From an uncultured Mediterraneibacter sp. (GTDB taxonomy: Bacteria; Bacillota; Clostridia; Lachnospirales; Lachnospiraceae), in NCBI GenBank assembly GCA_934309345.1, contig CAKRDD010000004.1, positions 62,001-126,000 of the forward strand: 64,000 bases of DNA. Reading direction: 5' to 3'. Numbering within the stretch: the stretch's first letter is position 1; every line of letters starts with the position of its first letter. The position numbers were made by a program, and so were the translations under genes. Below are positions 52,626 through 61,600 of this stretch, piece after piece. The notes beneath the pieces are model-generated. The model was given only the letters and a program-made list of their open reading frames with translations, had not been told where the DNA came from and made no database searches.

Positions 52626-53468
52626 GTGACAAAAGACAAAAGAACACTCAAAGATTTAAACCTGATGGATAAGTTCTTATTTGATGAGGCAATGGAAGAC
52701 AAGGAGAATATGAAGACTCTTCTTGATATTGTCCTTGGACAGGACACACATTTAAAATATCCGCCACAAACAGAAAAAGAGTTTAGAAATTCTAAAGAAA
52801 ATCGCCAGATAAGACTCGATGTTTATGCAATTGATGAAGATGATGTTGTATATGACACAGAACCTCAAAAACAGAATACCAAAAATCTGCCTAAGAGAAG
52901 TAGATTATATCAAGGACTAATCGATTCCAATTTACTACCACCTGGAAGTATTGACTTTAACGCATTAAATACCGTTATCATCATAATGATTATGCCATTT
53001 GATTTGTTTGGTTATGAATTATATCAGTACACGTTTCGAATGAAATGTGAAGAAATTTCAGAGTTAGAATTAGAGGATGACGCCACCAGAATTTTTCTGA
53101 ACAGTCATGGAAAACATCCAGAATTCGTCAATCCAGAGTTAATCGAACTTTTGGAGTATATGGAAAAATCAACAGATACTGTGGCAAAAAAGTGTGAAAG
53201 TAACCGGATTCATCAGATGCATGAACGTATCACCAAGCTTAAATCCAGCAAAGAAATGGAGATTAAATACATGCAAAAATGGGAAGAAAAAGAGATTGAA
53301 CGACAAGAAGCATATGCAGAAGGCGAAAAACGTGGACGCACTGAGGGCGAAACAAGAATCAATAAATTAACCAAGTATTTATTAGAACAGGAAAGAACTG
53401 AAGATTTGAAAAAAGCAGTATCTGATGCTGCATATCAGGCAAAGTTATTAAAAGAACTGGGACTATAA
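52626..53468 (+). CDS. Rpn-family recombination-promoting nuclease
   Basis: A 280-residue PD-(D/E)XK nuclease/transposase-family protein (PDDEXK_2, Rpn). The core RQIRLDVYAIDEDDVVYDTEPQKQ keeps the D-x(n)-ExQ signature. The usual central region is followed by a charged coiled coil that includes EGEKRGRTEGET, typical of these proteins. E. coli Rpn proteins cut DNA and promote RecA-independent recombination. A GTG start at 52626 has AAGGAG eight bases upstream. The gene is AT-rich and stands alone, which suggests an accessory or mobile origin. Confidence 0.88.
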   Translation: MTKDKRTLKDLNLMDKFLFDEAMEDKENMKTLLDIVLGQDTHLKYPPQTEKEFRNSKENRQIRLDVYAIDEDDVVYDTEPQKQNTKNLPKRSRLYQGLIDSNLLPPGSIDFNALNTVIIIMIMPFDLFGYELYQYTFRMKCEEISELELEDDATRIFLNSHGKHPEFVNPELIELLEYMEKSTDTVAKKCESNRIHQMHERITKLKSSKEMEIKYMQKWEEKEIERQEAYAEGEKRGRTEGETRINKLTKYLLEQERTEDLKKAVSDAAYQAKLLKELGL

Positions 53469-53498
53469 ATATATAAAAAAGTTCGTCAGTTAATTGAT

Positions 53499-53547
53499 AA
53501 AAAGTCCTCTCTCATGATCTACTATTTGATCTGAGAAAGGACTTTTC
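53499..53547. terminator. Bidirectional terminator between Rpn and rubredoxin genes
   Basis: AAAAGTCC...TCTCA pairs with TGAGA...GGACTTTT, with A/T runs at both sides. Confidence 0.78.
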
Positions 53548-53590
53548 TTATAAGTTGCTTGTACCGCTATCCGGTTACGAGATGCTTCCC

Positions 53591-53746
53591 TTACTCTTCG
53601 GAGAACTGATCTTTTCCAGCTGCGCACAGCGGACATTCAAAATCTTCCGGTACATCTTCCCACTTTGTTCCAGGTGCGATACCGCCTTCCGGATATCCCT
53701 GCTCTTCGTCATATTCCCATCCGCATAAATCACATACATATTTCAT
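53591..53746 (-). CDS. Rubredoxin
   Basis: A 51-residue rubredoxin. CDLCG (Cys5, Cys8) and CPLCA (Cys38, Cys41) bind one iron; GGIAPGTKWEDVPEDFECP is the canonical mid-to-late sequence. It carries electrons to oxygen- or NO-reducing enzymes in anaerobes. The ATG at 53746 has GGAGAT upstream. It lies 95 bp downstream of the flavin-reductase/rubredoxin fusion gene on the same strand and is likely co-expressed with it. Confidence 0.97.
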   Translation of the reverse strand: MKYVCDLCGWEYDEEQGYPEGGIAPGTKWEDVPEDFECPLCAAGKDQFSEE

Positions 53747-53841
53747 AATTCCATATCTCCTTTTCTTTTCATCTTCGTTTTTATAATTATTCCTGATCTT
53801 ACATCAAATTACTGTATGACAAGATCAATGAATCATTACCA

Positions 53842-54462
53842 CTAATTTTCAAAAACTGGTTCAAAATCGCTGACATCATGTCCACAGATTGGACAGATAT
53901 AATCCGCTGGAAGTTCACTTCCTTCGTATACATAATTACAGATCTTGCATCTCCAGCCAACGATTTTCTTATCCTGAGGTATCTCTTTCTTCTTTGGTTT
54001 TACACGATTCTGATAATCTGCGTAAGTAAGCGGTGCATTCTCATTCAGCAGTTTTGCATCTGTTACTTCTGCAATAAACAGAGTATGTGTTCCAAGATCC
54101 TGCTGTTCCAGAACCTTGCCACTGATCACAGCGCATGCCTGATATCCCATATATGGAATATTATTCTGATCAACCGGTAACGTAAGATCCTTCATCTTAT
54201 CCACATCTCTTCCTGACTGGAATCCGAAATGCTTAATTGTCTCAAAGGAACACTGTACATCCAACAGGCTCAGTGCAAAAATTCCGCTTTCTTTGATCAG
54301 ATCGCAAGTATAATTACTGTTCAAAACGGATATTGCAATTCGAATCGGGTCATTTGCCACCTGCATACATGTATTGGTAATGCAGCCATTTACTTTCTCA
54401 CCGGAACGTGTGGATAACATAAATACTCCATAAGACAAATTATAAAGTGCTTTTTTCTCCAT
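53842..54462 (-). CDS. hrb: Flavin reductase-rubredoxin fusion (Hrb type)
   Basis: A 206-residue protein: an FMN-binding flavin-reductase-like domain (about 1-150; NGCITNTCMQVANDPIRIAIS) and a C-terminal rubredoxin (about 168-206; CKICNYVYEG...CPICG, four Cys). It matches high-molecular-weight rubredoxin, an NADH:rubredoxin oxidoreductase that feeds flavodiiron proteins against oxygen or NO in Moorella. No flavodiiron gene is nearby. It has an AGGGAGG site and a promoter at 54513-54541. Confidence 0.92.
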   Translation of the reverse strand: MEKKALYNLSYGVFMLSTRSGEKVNGCITNTCMQVANDPIRIAISVLNSNYTCDLIKESGIFALSLLDVQCSFETIKHFGFQSGRDVDKMKDLTLPVDQNNIPYMGYQACAVISGKVLEQQDLGTHTLFIAEVTDAKLLNENAPLTYADYQNRVKPKKKEIPQDKKIVGWRCKICNYVYEGSELPADYICPICGHDVSDFEPVFEN

Positions 54463-54512
54463 CAGACTACCTCCCTTTTTATTTTAATAACAATTACTAT
54501 TATTATGTTTTT

Positions 54513-54541
54513 ATAATAGACTATTTTTTCGATATTGTCAA
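54513..54541 (-). promoter_or_regulatory. Promoter of hrb-rubredoxin
   Basis: TTGACA (54536-54541), 17-bp spacer, TATTAT (54513-54518) on the reverse strand. Confidence 0.78.
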
Positions 54542-54682
54542 CTGTAAGTTTTATTTTGTCCAGTTTTTCTTTAAATTTTTCCTTATTTTTATATGAATTT
54601 TCAGACAATTCTTTCCTATTTATGCTATACTATTCTTATAGTAACTCGTTAACAGCAGCATTTTGTAAAGGCAGGGATGATT

Positions 54683-55429
54683 ATGAATTTAAACTATCTT
54701 GAAGAAACAATTAGCACATCTAAATATCTTGTTTGTCTCGCCGGAATGGAATTTATGAGAGAGCAAAATGTCGCATATCATCGAGACAGCGACGAATCTT
54801 ATCGAATTGAAGAAAAGTATGGATACTCTCCGGAAGAATTATTCAGTGCCCGTATGTTTAACACACATGCCGAATTATTCTATGAATATTATAAAAATGA
54901 AATTCTTTCCAAGCACCTGGAGGCAGGAAAAGGAAATGAAGCACTCGCAAGATTAGAAGAGGCAGGATATTTAAAAACAATCATCACAAAAGGCATCTAT
55001 AATATGCCTCAGAAAGCCGGCTGCAAAAATGTGATCAATATTTATGGAAATATTTATGAACATAATGCTTGTCCTCGTTGTGGCAAGACTTTCCCGATTG
55101 AATATATCAAGAACAGTGATAAAGTTCCTCTCTGTGATGTATGTAAATCAACTGTGATTCATCCTGGAGTTTATTTACATGGTGAAATGCTTAGTAATAC
55201 TGTCATCAGCCATGCTGTAGAGGAAGTTGCTAAAGCCGATACGATTCTCGTTCTCGGAATGAACCTGAATTCCAGTCTGTGCAAAGATATGCTTCCGCAT
55301 TTCACAGGCAAAGATTTGATCGTAATCCATAAGGAAGTACATTATCTGGATGAAAAAGCAACCGCAGCTTACCATGGAGCAGTCAGTGATATTCTTCCAG
55401 AAATTGCAGAAAACATACTGGGTGCATAA
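54683..55429 (+). CDS. Sir2-like protein lacking catalytic residues
   Basis: A 248-residue Sir2-fold protein. The zinc ribbon CPRCG...CDVC (Cys130, 133, 151, 154) and the HPGVYLHGEML block match sirtuins. The nucleotide loop GAGIS is altered to AGMEFM. Where sirtuins have TQNxD the protein has TKGIY, and where the catalytic His lies in ELHG it has NIYG (Tyr121). It therefore probably cannot deacylate and may only bind a ligand or partner. The ATG at 54683 is chosen by its AGGG site; an ATG at 54677 is an alternative. It stands alone with its own terminator. Confidence 0.85.
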   Translation: MNLNYLEETISTSKYLVCLAGMEFMREQNVAYHRDSDESYRIEEKYGYSPEELFSARMFNTHAELFYEYYKNEILSKHLEAGKGNEALARLEEAGYLKTIITKGIYNMPQKAGCKNVINIYGNIYEHNACPRCGKTFPIEYIKNSDKVPLCDVCKSTVIHPGVYLHGEMLSNTVISHAVEEVAKADTILVLGMNLNSSLCKDMLPHFTGKDLIVIHKEVHYLDEKATAAYHGAVSDILPEIAENILGA

Positions 55430-55481
55430 TTTTCCAATATTGTTTTTACATATTCTTAAATTCCAAAAGCAAGTTATATGA

Positions 55482-55521
55482 AAAAGGGTGTCGGTTCATA
55501 CCAATTTTCCGACACCCTTTT
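55482..55521. terminator. Bidirectional terminator after the Sir2-like gene
   Basis: AAAAGGGTGTCGG pairs perfectly with CCGACACCCTTTT. It probably also serves the convergent merR gene. Confidence 0.88.
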
Positions 55522-55599
55522 CATTTTTTCTATATGATATTCATATTTTACAGTTCTCAGGTAATGATTCCTGCTCTATTTTTTGACTTGCTTCACATT

Positions 55600-55866
55600 C
55601 TACTCTTCACCACATCCCAGGATCTCTTTAATCTCCGGAATCGTCTTCTTCTGTTCTCTCAACTGACGGATCTGTGCTATTCTTTCCAGACTCTCAACTC
55701 TACGGTACCTTCTGGTCAGATTCTCTTCTGCCTGCTCAAACGGCAGCATTCCTTCCTCTGTGTAAAACTTCAAAGTACTGTAGCGCACTGCCGTAAGCCG
55801 TACAAGTTCTCCGATTGTCACATATTCTGCCTGCTCTATTACTTCCATGCTTCTCTGTCTTGACAT
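55600..55866 (-). CDS. MerR-family regulator
   Basis: An 88-residue protein with a MerR-type winged helix (VTIGELVRLTAVRYSTLKFY...EEGMLPF) and the family's RYRRVESLERIAQIRQLRE helix, but with only a short effector tail. It starts at the ATG at 55866 after AAAAGGTGAG. It is 50 bp downstream of the uncharacterised gene 55917-56822 and probably co-transcribed. It may act on the promoters at 56922-57059, which have dyads between -35 and -10. Confidence 0.88.
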   Translation of the reverse strand: MSRQRSMEVIEQAEYVTIGELVRLTAVRYSTLKFYTEEGMLPFEQAEENLTRRYRRVESLERIAQIRQLREQKKTIPEIKEILGCGEE

Positions 55867-55916
55867 CTGCTCACCTTTTCTACTGTCCACATAATTAGTA
55901 TTTCAGTACTTTCTTC

Positions 55917-56822
55917 CTACTGCCAATATGCCGGTACCAGGTTGACTCCCTGAATCGGTACTTTATACGCTGTTTTCGTCATTGGGAAGATACGGTAATA
56001 TATATTGCCTATCTTTAATAAAGTCTCACTGCCTACTTTTATCTCTTCTACTGCAAATCCTTTTTTCTTCAGATATTCTACAGCCGCAGCTCTTCTGTCT
56101 GCCACGTTAGTTCCAAAAATAACCGTATCAATAAACACGGATTTTCTTCTGTCAAGGTAAGGGAATACAAGATTAACACCTTCTAAGTACGGATTCTTAA
56201 GCAGTTTACTCTTTGTCTTTACAAACCGGTTCATAAATCCTTCAAAAACATTATGGAATTCTGCTTCCCACAATACACGGTACTTCTCATCCTGAACAGC
56301 AGCCTCTGTCATACGCTCTTCTACACGGTTCTGCTCTGATACAGAAAACAAGTCATGGATACAGCCACTTTCACGGAGAAGCCATAAGAGAACCGCATCT
56401 TCCAGACTGATTGGACCATCCTCTAAAATCTCTGCACGAAGTCCTTCTTTTATTCTGATATAACTTGTCTCATCGCTAAGGTATGCTTTCAGTTCAACAC
56501 CTGATGTATCATAATTCATATCACATCCCAGAAGATCCGGAACTTCCTTTAAAAGTTCTTCTGCTTCCAAAACAGCAACCACTTCTTGCTCGATCTGAGT
56601 CTCCTCTTTTTTCTTCAACGTTTTTGCCTTCTGTACCGCTTTCTGCAGTGCTGCAGAAAATTCTGAAAATGAATCCGTATCTGCTTTTCCTAATTCTGTC
56701 TCCAGCACCTGCGCAGCCGAAACAGCTCTCAATACAGCACTTTTTGCCACGCTTGGATGAAGACTCTCCTGTCCGTCCAATGCAAGTAATGCATATTGCT
56801 GAGATAATGTAAGATCTTTCAT
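55917..56822 (-). CDS. Uncharacterised protein, weak GPP34-like N-terminus
   Basis: A 301-residue soluble protein. The opening LTLSQQYALLALDGQES resembles the start of GPP34-like proteins, but the match is faint and the remainder is not recognised. The middle is rich in charged helices (about 60-100); the C-terminal half has the segment VFIDTVIFGTNVADRR. The ATG at 56822 has AGAGGAAG upstream. Its promoter abuts a heptanucleotide repeat. It is transcribed with the merR gene. Confidence 0.85.
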   Translation of the reverse strand: MKDLTLSQQYALLALDGQESLHPSVAKSAVLRAVSAAQVLETELGKADTDSFSEFSAALQKAVQKAKTLKKKEETQIEQEVVAVLEAEELLKEVPDLLGCDMNYDTSGVELKAYLSDETSYIRIKEGLRAEILEDGPISLEDAVLLWLLRESGCIHDLFSVSEQNRVEERMTEAAVQDEKYRVLWEAEFHNVFEGFMNRFVKTKSKLLKNPYLEGVNLVFPYLDRRKSVFIDTVIFGTNVADRRAAAVEYLKKKGFAVEEIKVGSETLLKIGNIYYRIFPMTKTAYKVPIQGVNLVPAYWQ

Positions 56823-56873
56823 ACCTTTCTTCCTCTCTTTCCTTTTATTTTCTAGTCCCCATTTTTGCTTTTT

Positions 56874-56920
56874 ACTTACTACTTACTACTTACTACTTAC
56901 TACTTACTACTTACTACTTA
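56874..56920. repeat. Heptanucleotide repeat (ACTTACT, 6.7 copies)
   Basis: Six perfect ACTTACT copies plus a 5-base remainder, 47 bp in total. It lies between the -10 box (56922-56927, reverse strand) and the ribosome site of the 55917-56822 gene, so it occupies the initial transcribed region. Slippage could change copy number. It is not in frame with any coding region. Confidence 0.92.
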
Positions 56921-56921
56921 G

Positions 56922-56950
56922 AAAATATCATACAGTACATAAACTGTCAA
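56922..56950 (-). promoter_or_regulatory. Promoter of the 56822-55600 unit with dyad in spacer
   Basis: TTGACA (56945-56950), 17-bp spacer, TATTTT (56922-56927). An ACAGT-N6-ACTGT dyad overlaps the -35 and spacer. The -10 touches the heptanucleotide repeat. Confidence 0.65.
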
Positions 56951-57030
56951 GTTGTTACCAGTATTTCTACTGACTTTGCCTAAATATATCCATCAAACTG
57001 ACCTTTCAGATTTTTTCAAGTCTTCCGCTA

Positions 57031-57059
57031 TTGAAACATGTAGCATCTGATGCTATTAT
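57031..57059 (+). promoter_or_regulatory. Promoter of the MATE gene with dyad in spacer
   Basis: TTGAAA (57031-57036), 17-bp spacer, TATTAT (57054-57059). The dyad TAGCAT-CTG-ATGCTA (57041-57055) fills the spacer and touches the -10, a typical regulator site. Confidence 0.68.
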
Positions 57060-57106
57060 TAATAATTGACGCTTTAAATTAAGTTTTCGTAATAACAGGA
57101 GAATAT

Positions 57107-58504
57107 ATGAATCAAAAACCAGCTTCTGCCCCTGCAGCAGAGAATAAAATGGGAACCATGCCGATCGGCAGACTCTTGTTCAATATGTCCTTACCGATGA
57201 TGGTTTCCATGCTAGTGCAGGCACTTTATAATATTGTAGACAGTATCTTTGTAGCAAAGCTGTCAGAAAATGCTCTTACCGCAGTTTCTCTTGCCTTCCC
57301 GTTACAGATGCTGCTTATCGCAGTTGCAACCGGTACCGGCGTTGGTATGAATGCACTTCTTTCCAGAGCACTCGGAGCAAAAAAGACTGACGAGGCAAAT
57401 AAGATTGCATCTAACGCAGCTTTTCTTTATATCATAAGTTATATTGTATTCCTTATCCTCGGCTTTACAGTTGTAAAACCGTTCTATGCAAGCCAGATTG
57501 GGAATGCAGACGTTGAGATCATGGAAATGGGAATTGATTATCTGAGCACAGTTATGATCTTCTCTATGGGACTGCTGGCACAGATTTGCTTTGAGCGACT
57601 GCTCACTTCCACAGGAAGAACCATTTTCAGTATGACTTCTCAGTTATGCGGTGCGGTTACGAATATCATTCTTGACCCGATCCTGATCTTCGGTCTGATT
57701 GGTTTCCCGAAGATGGGTGTTACAGGTGCCGCCGTGGCTACAGTCATCGGACAGTGTGTCGGAGCACTTGTTTCATTTACATGCAACCACAAATTCAACC
57801 CGGATGTAAGGCTGCAGTTCCGTGGTTTCCGTCCGGACGGAAGAATTATCAGAACAATTTATGCGATTGGTATTCCATCCATTATCATGCAGTCGATTGG
57901 TTCTGTTATGACATACTCCATGAACCGCATCCTGATCACATTTTCATCTACTGCAACTGCCGTATTCGGAGTGTATTTCAAACTGCAGAGCTTTTTCTTC
58001 ATGCCTGTCTTCGGTTTGAATAACGGTATCACTCCGATCATTGCATTCAACTACGGTGCGCAGAACAGAAAGCGTATGGTCAAAACAATCAAGCTCAGTA
58101 TGGTAACTGCATTTTGCATTATGCTCTTCGGATTCCTTTGCTTTGAATTCATTCCGCAGGTACTTCTCGGAATGTTCAATGCTTCTGCTGATATGCTTAC
58201 AATTGGCGTTCCGGCGCTTCGTATCATCGGTATCCACTACTTGCTTGCATGGTTTGGCATCATCTGTGGTACTGTATTCCAGGCACTTGGAAAGGCCGTG
58301 TTCAGTATGATCGTATCCATCATGCGTCAGCTTGTCGTACTGATTCCGGCTGCATATGTACTGGCAAAATTGGGTGGGCTTCATGCAGTGTGGTGGGCTT
58401 TCCTGACTGCGGAAGTCATGTCACTGATCGTCTCACTTATCTTTCTGTTCAGGACTAATCGAACGATTATTTCTAAAATTCCGGATGGAAGTAATATCTT
58501 ATAA
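57107..58504 (+). CDS. MATE-family efflux transporter
   Basis: A 465-residue MATE exporter with 12 predicted helices; the two six-helix halves begin near MPIGRLLFNMSLPMM and GRIIRTIYAIGIPS. The family exports cationic drugs, metabolites or lipids with Na+ or H+. The N-terminus is Ala/Pro-rich. It diverges from the MerR-linked unit, and its promoter holds a dyad, so adjacent MerR control is plausible. It has an AGGAG site at 57107 and a strong terminator. Confidence 0.95.
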   Translation: MNQKPASAPAAENKMGTMPIGRLLFNMSLPMMVSMLVQALYNIVDSIFVAKLSENALTAVSLAFPLQMLLIAVATGTGVGMNALLSRALGAKKTDEANKIASNAAFLYIISYIVFLILGFTVVKPFYASQIGNADVEIMEMGIDYLSTVMIFSMGLLAQICFERLLTSTGRTIFSMTSQLCGAVTNIILDPILIFGLIGFPKMGVTGAAVATVIGQCVGALVSFTCNHKFNPDVRLQFRGFRPDGRIIRTIYAIGIPSIIMQSIGSVMTYSMNRILITFSSTATAVFGVYFKLQSFFFMPVFGLNNGITPIIAFNYGAQNRKRMVKTIKLSMVTAFCIMLFGFLCFEFIPQVLLGMFNASADMLTIGVPALRIIGIHYLLAWFGIICGTVFQALGKAVFSMIVSIMRQLVVLIPAAYVLAKLGGLHAVWWAFLTAEVMSLIVSLIFLFRTNRTIISKIPDGSNIL

Positions 58505-58527
58505 AATGAATGTGTAGCAAACCAGAA

Positions 58528-58572
58528 CCGAAAATACAGTGACTCATCCAAGACTGTATTTTCGGTTTTTTT
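58528..58572 (+). terminator. Terminator of the MATE gene
   Basis: CCGAAAATACAGT pairs perfectly with ACTGTATTTTCGG and is followed by seven Ts. Confidence 0.94.
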
Positions 58573-58664
58573 ACCATCACATTTCATTGATTTATCAACT
58601 CATTTTTGCTATTCTATAAAAGAAATAATTGATATAAATCATCTATATATAAAAGGAAAAAGTT

Positions 58665-61600
58665 ATGAAATTTAAGAAAAAATTATGGATCTCTTTAATC
58701 CTGTTCATCCTGTTTGGCATTGTCTTTTCAGGTTGGATCTTTCATCAAAATACGACCCGTGAATATTTAGTTTTTGACAATACGACCCAGCTTGAATCAA
58801 CCGAACGCTCCGAAGATAACATTCGGATTGAAGATGTCCTTCTTCCGGATTCTTTTCAGAATCAACAATCCATTTTGTTCAAGACAACCCATACCCGGGC
58901 TGAGGTATTGCTTGATGGAGAGAAAATCTATGAATTTGGAAATGATACTGACACATTAAGATTCATGAAGTCTCCCGGCTCTTGCTGGCATATTGTCGAT
59001 CTTCCAAAAAACAGTGATGGAAAACACTTACAGGTCAGGATCATTCCTGTATATTCCGACTATTACGGAAATTCTTTCCATATTTTTGGAGGAACAAAAG
59101 GAGACTGTACCCTGAAGATCCTGAGTAACAGTCTCTATGCCCTGGTCATAAGTTGTGAAATCTTATCATTAGGAGTCATCTGCCTGATTTTATGTTTTTC
59201 CATAATAAAGAAAAACCATAAATACCATTCTGAGGAATCCTCTATGATTTTCCTGAACCTTGGTATTTTTTCTCTTTTGATCACACTTTGGACTGTAAAA
59301 CAATGTGGTTTTCTGCAGTTTTTAATTCCAGATCCGAGAGCTCTTTATTTTATAGATTACTTTACTTTTTTCCTGTTTCCAGTGCCATTTAACTTTATTT
59401 TATACGATATCTGTAAAAGCAAATACCGTAAAGGAGCTGTATATCTGTCCATTCTCTATCTGACCAATATGGCAGTGGCAGTACTTCTTCAATGTACAGG
59501 GATCATTGATATCTTCCGCATTCTTCCGGTAACCCATTCGATTATGCTGGTGAATGTAATTTACACAATACTATTGATTCGTTATGAAACTGTAAAACTA
59601 CAAAATGAAGCTGCCAGACATTTTAAATATCCAATGTATCTGGTCATGGGATTTGGTGTGGCAGAACTTGTTGCTTATTATGTCCGGCATTTTCAACAAA
59701 CGTCCCTGTTTCTCCCACTTGGAACGATGCTGTTTATCATTTTGTTGATCTGGATTCAGATATCACGTTTTTATGATCACTATCTCCAGAGAGAAAAACT
59801 GGTTTATCTTCTGAAGCTTGCAGACACGGATCTGCTTACAGATACCCTGAATCGAAATGCTTATGAAAAAAGAGTAAACCTTCTTGATAAACAGACAGAC
59901 GAGCTGTATACTACCGGGCTTATCCTCTTCGATCTGGATAATCTGAAAATAATTAATGACCAATTTGGACATGAAAAAGGAGACGAAGCACTGCAGCTAT
60001 GTTCTCAGTGCATCAGACAGTTCTTTCCTGATAAAGAAAATCTTTTCCGCATTGGTGGAGACGAATTTGCATACTTCTACCATAAGAATGAAGAGAATCG
60101 TATCGAAGACAAAATTGCTCAATTGAATAAAAAGCTGGAAGCAACAGAACATACATTTGACTATCCATTAAGTATTTCTACTGGATACGCCTGTTTTCTT
60201 CCAGAAACAGACAGCACCTTTAAAGATCTTGCAAAACGAAGTGATCTCATGTTGTACCGCATAAAAAGGAAGCGAAAGCAGAAACTGAAGCCTACATATG
60301 TAAGCCCTCAGGAAAACCTGACTATCAGTACACCTTCTAACACAAAAAATGCTGTAGATGAAAAGCAGGCTGAAGAACTCTTCAGCCAGACAACAGATTA
60401 TCAAAATCTTTCACCTATGGAATTATGCAATATCATTAATCTGCTTAGTCCCAGCACAGATGGATTTCTATATATCCTGGATTTCAGAACCGACTTTTTC
60501 TATATTGCTCCACAAGCTCTGGATCGTTTCTGTCTGCCTGGAAATGAATTCCATAATATGACAAAAAAACTTAAAGAATTCGTATACAAAAAAGATTATC
60601 CGCTTCTGAAAGCGGAACTAGATGATCTGCTCAACACAAACCGGAGCACACATAACATGGAGTACCGCTGGCTGGATCTTAACAGGGAACCAGTCTGGAT
60701 CAACTGCCGTGGCTATATCATACGTGATGATCAGCAAGAGCCGATCTACCTGATCGGATGTATCAATGAAATCGGTAACCGGCAGAAAGCTGATAATATT
60801 ACCGGACTTCTCGGAGAGACTTCTTTGGAAAAATATTTCAAAGATTCGGTTTCTACGCTTAATAAAGGCTTTCTGATTCATGTTGGAATTGACGGTTTTA
60901 AAATGATCAATGAAAACTATGGATGGGATTACGGCGACTACATTCTTCGAGAAACAGCGTCCTGTATCTTATCCTGTGTCTCAGATAGCCAGAAGGTCTA
61001 CAAGATAGCATCAGATGAATTTATTATATTAGATACAATATCCTCTGATATGACAACAGCATCCAGACTTTATGACCGGATGTGCAAACATATTAATCAG
61101 TTTATTGAAGAAAACAACTTTGCTGCGGTATTTACTATTTCTGCCGGTATCTTGCCGCTTCCGGATCTGTCACAGACCGGTTATGCAGAGATTATAAAGC
61201 GAACTGACTTTTCACTGACCATGGCTAAGCAGCATGGAAGAAACTGCTGTTATATATTCCAGGAAGAAGAGTACCAGAATTTCTTACGTATCCGTGAGAT
61301 CTCGAATGAGCTTCATTCAGCAGTAAATCATGGTTTCCGTGGATTCTCAATAATCTTCCAGCCAATCATGGATATCCGACAGGATAAACTGACCGGAGCA
61401 GAGGTGCTGATACGCTTTGCTTCTAAAAAATTTGGACAGATCTCACCTGCTGAGTTCATACCACTTTTAGAGACAAGTGGACTGATCATTCCAACCGGAC
61501 GCTGGTTCATGCGAGAGGCAATAACTGCCTGCCGGAAAATCCGGATGCAGATTCCTGATTTCAAAGTTAATATTAATGTATCTCAGGTGCAGATCACAAA

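Noticed and set aside
52626..53468. Active transposon around the Rpn-family gene
   Set aside because: No terminal inverted repeats or target duplications were found around it; only the coding gene is supported.
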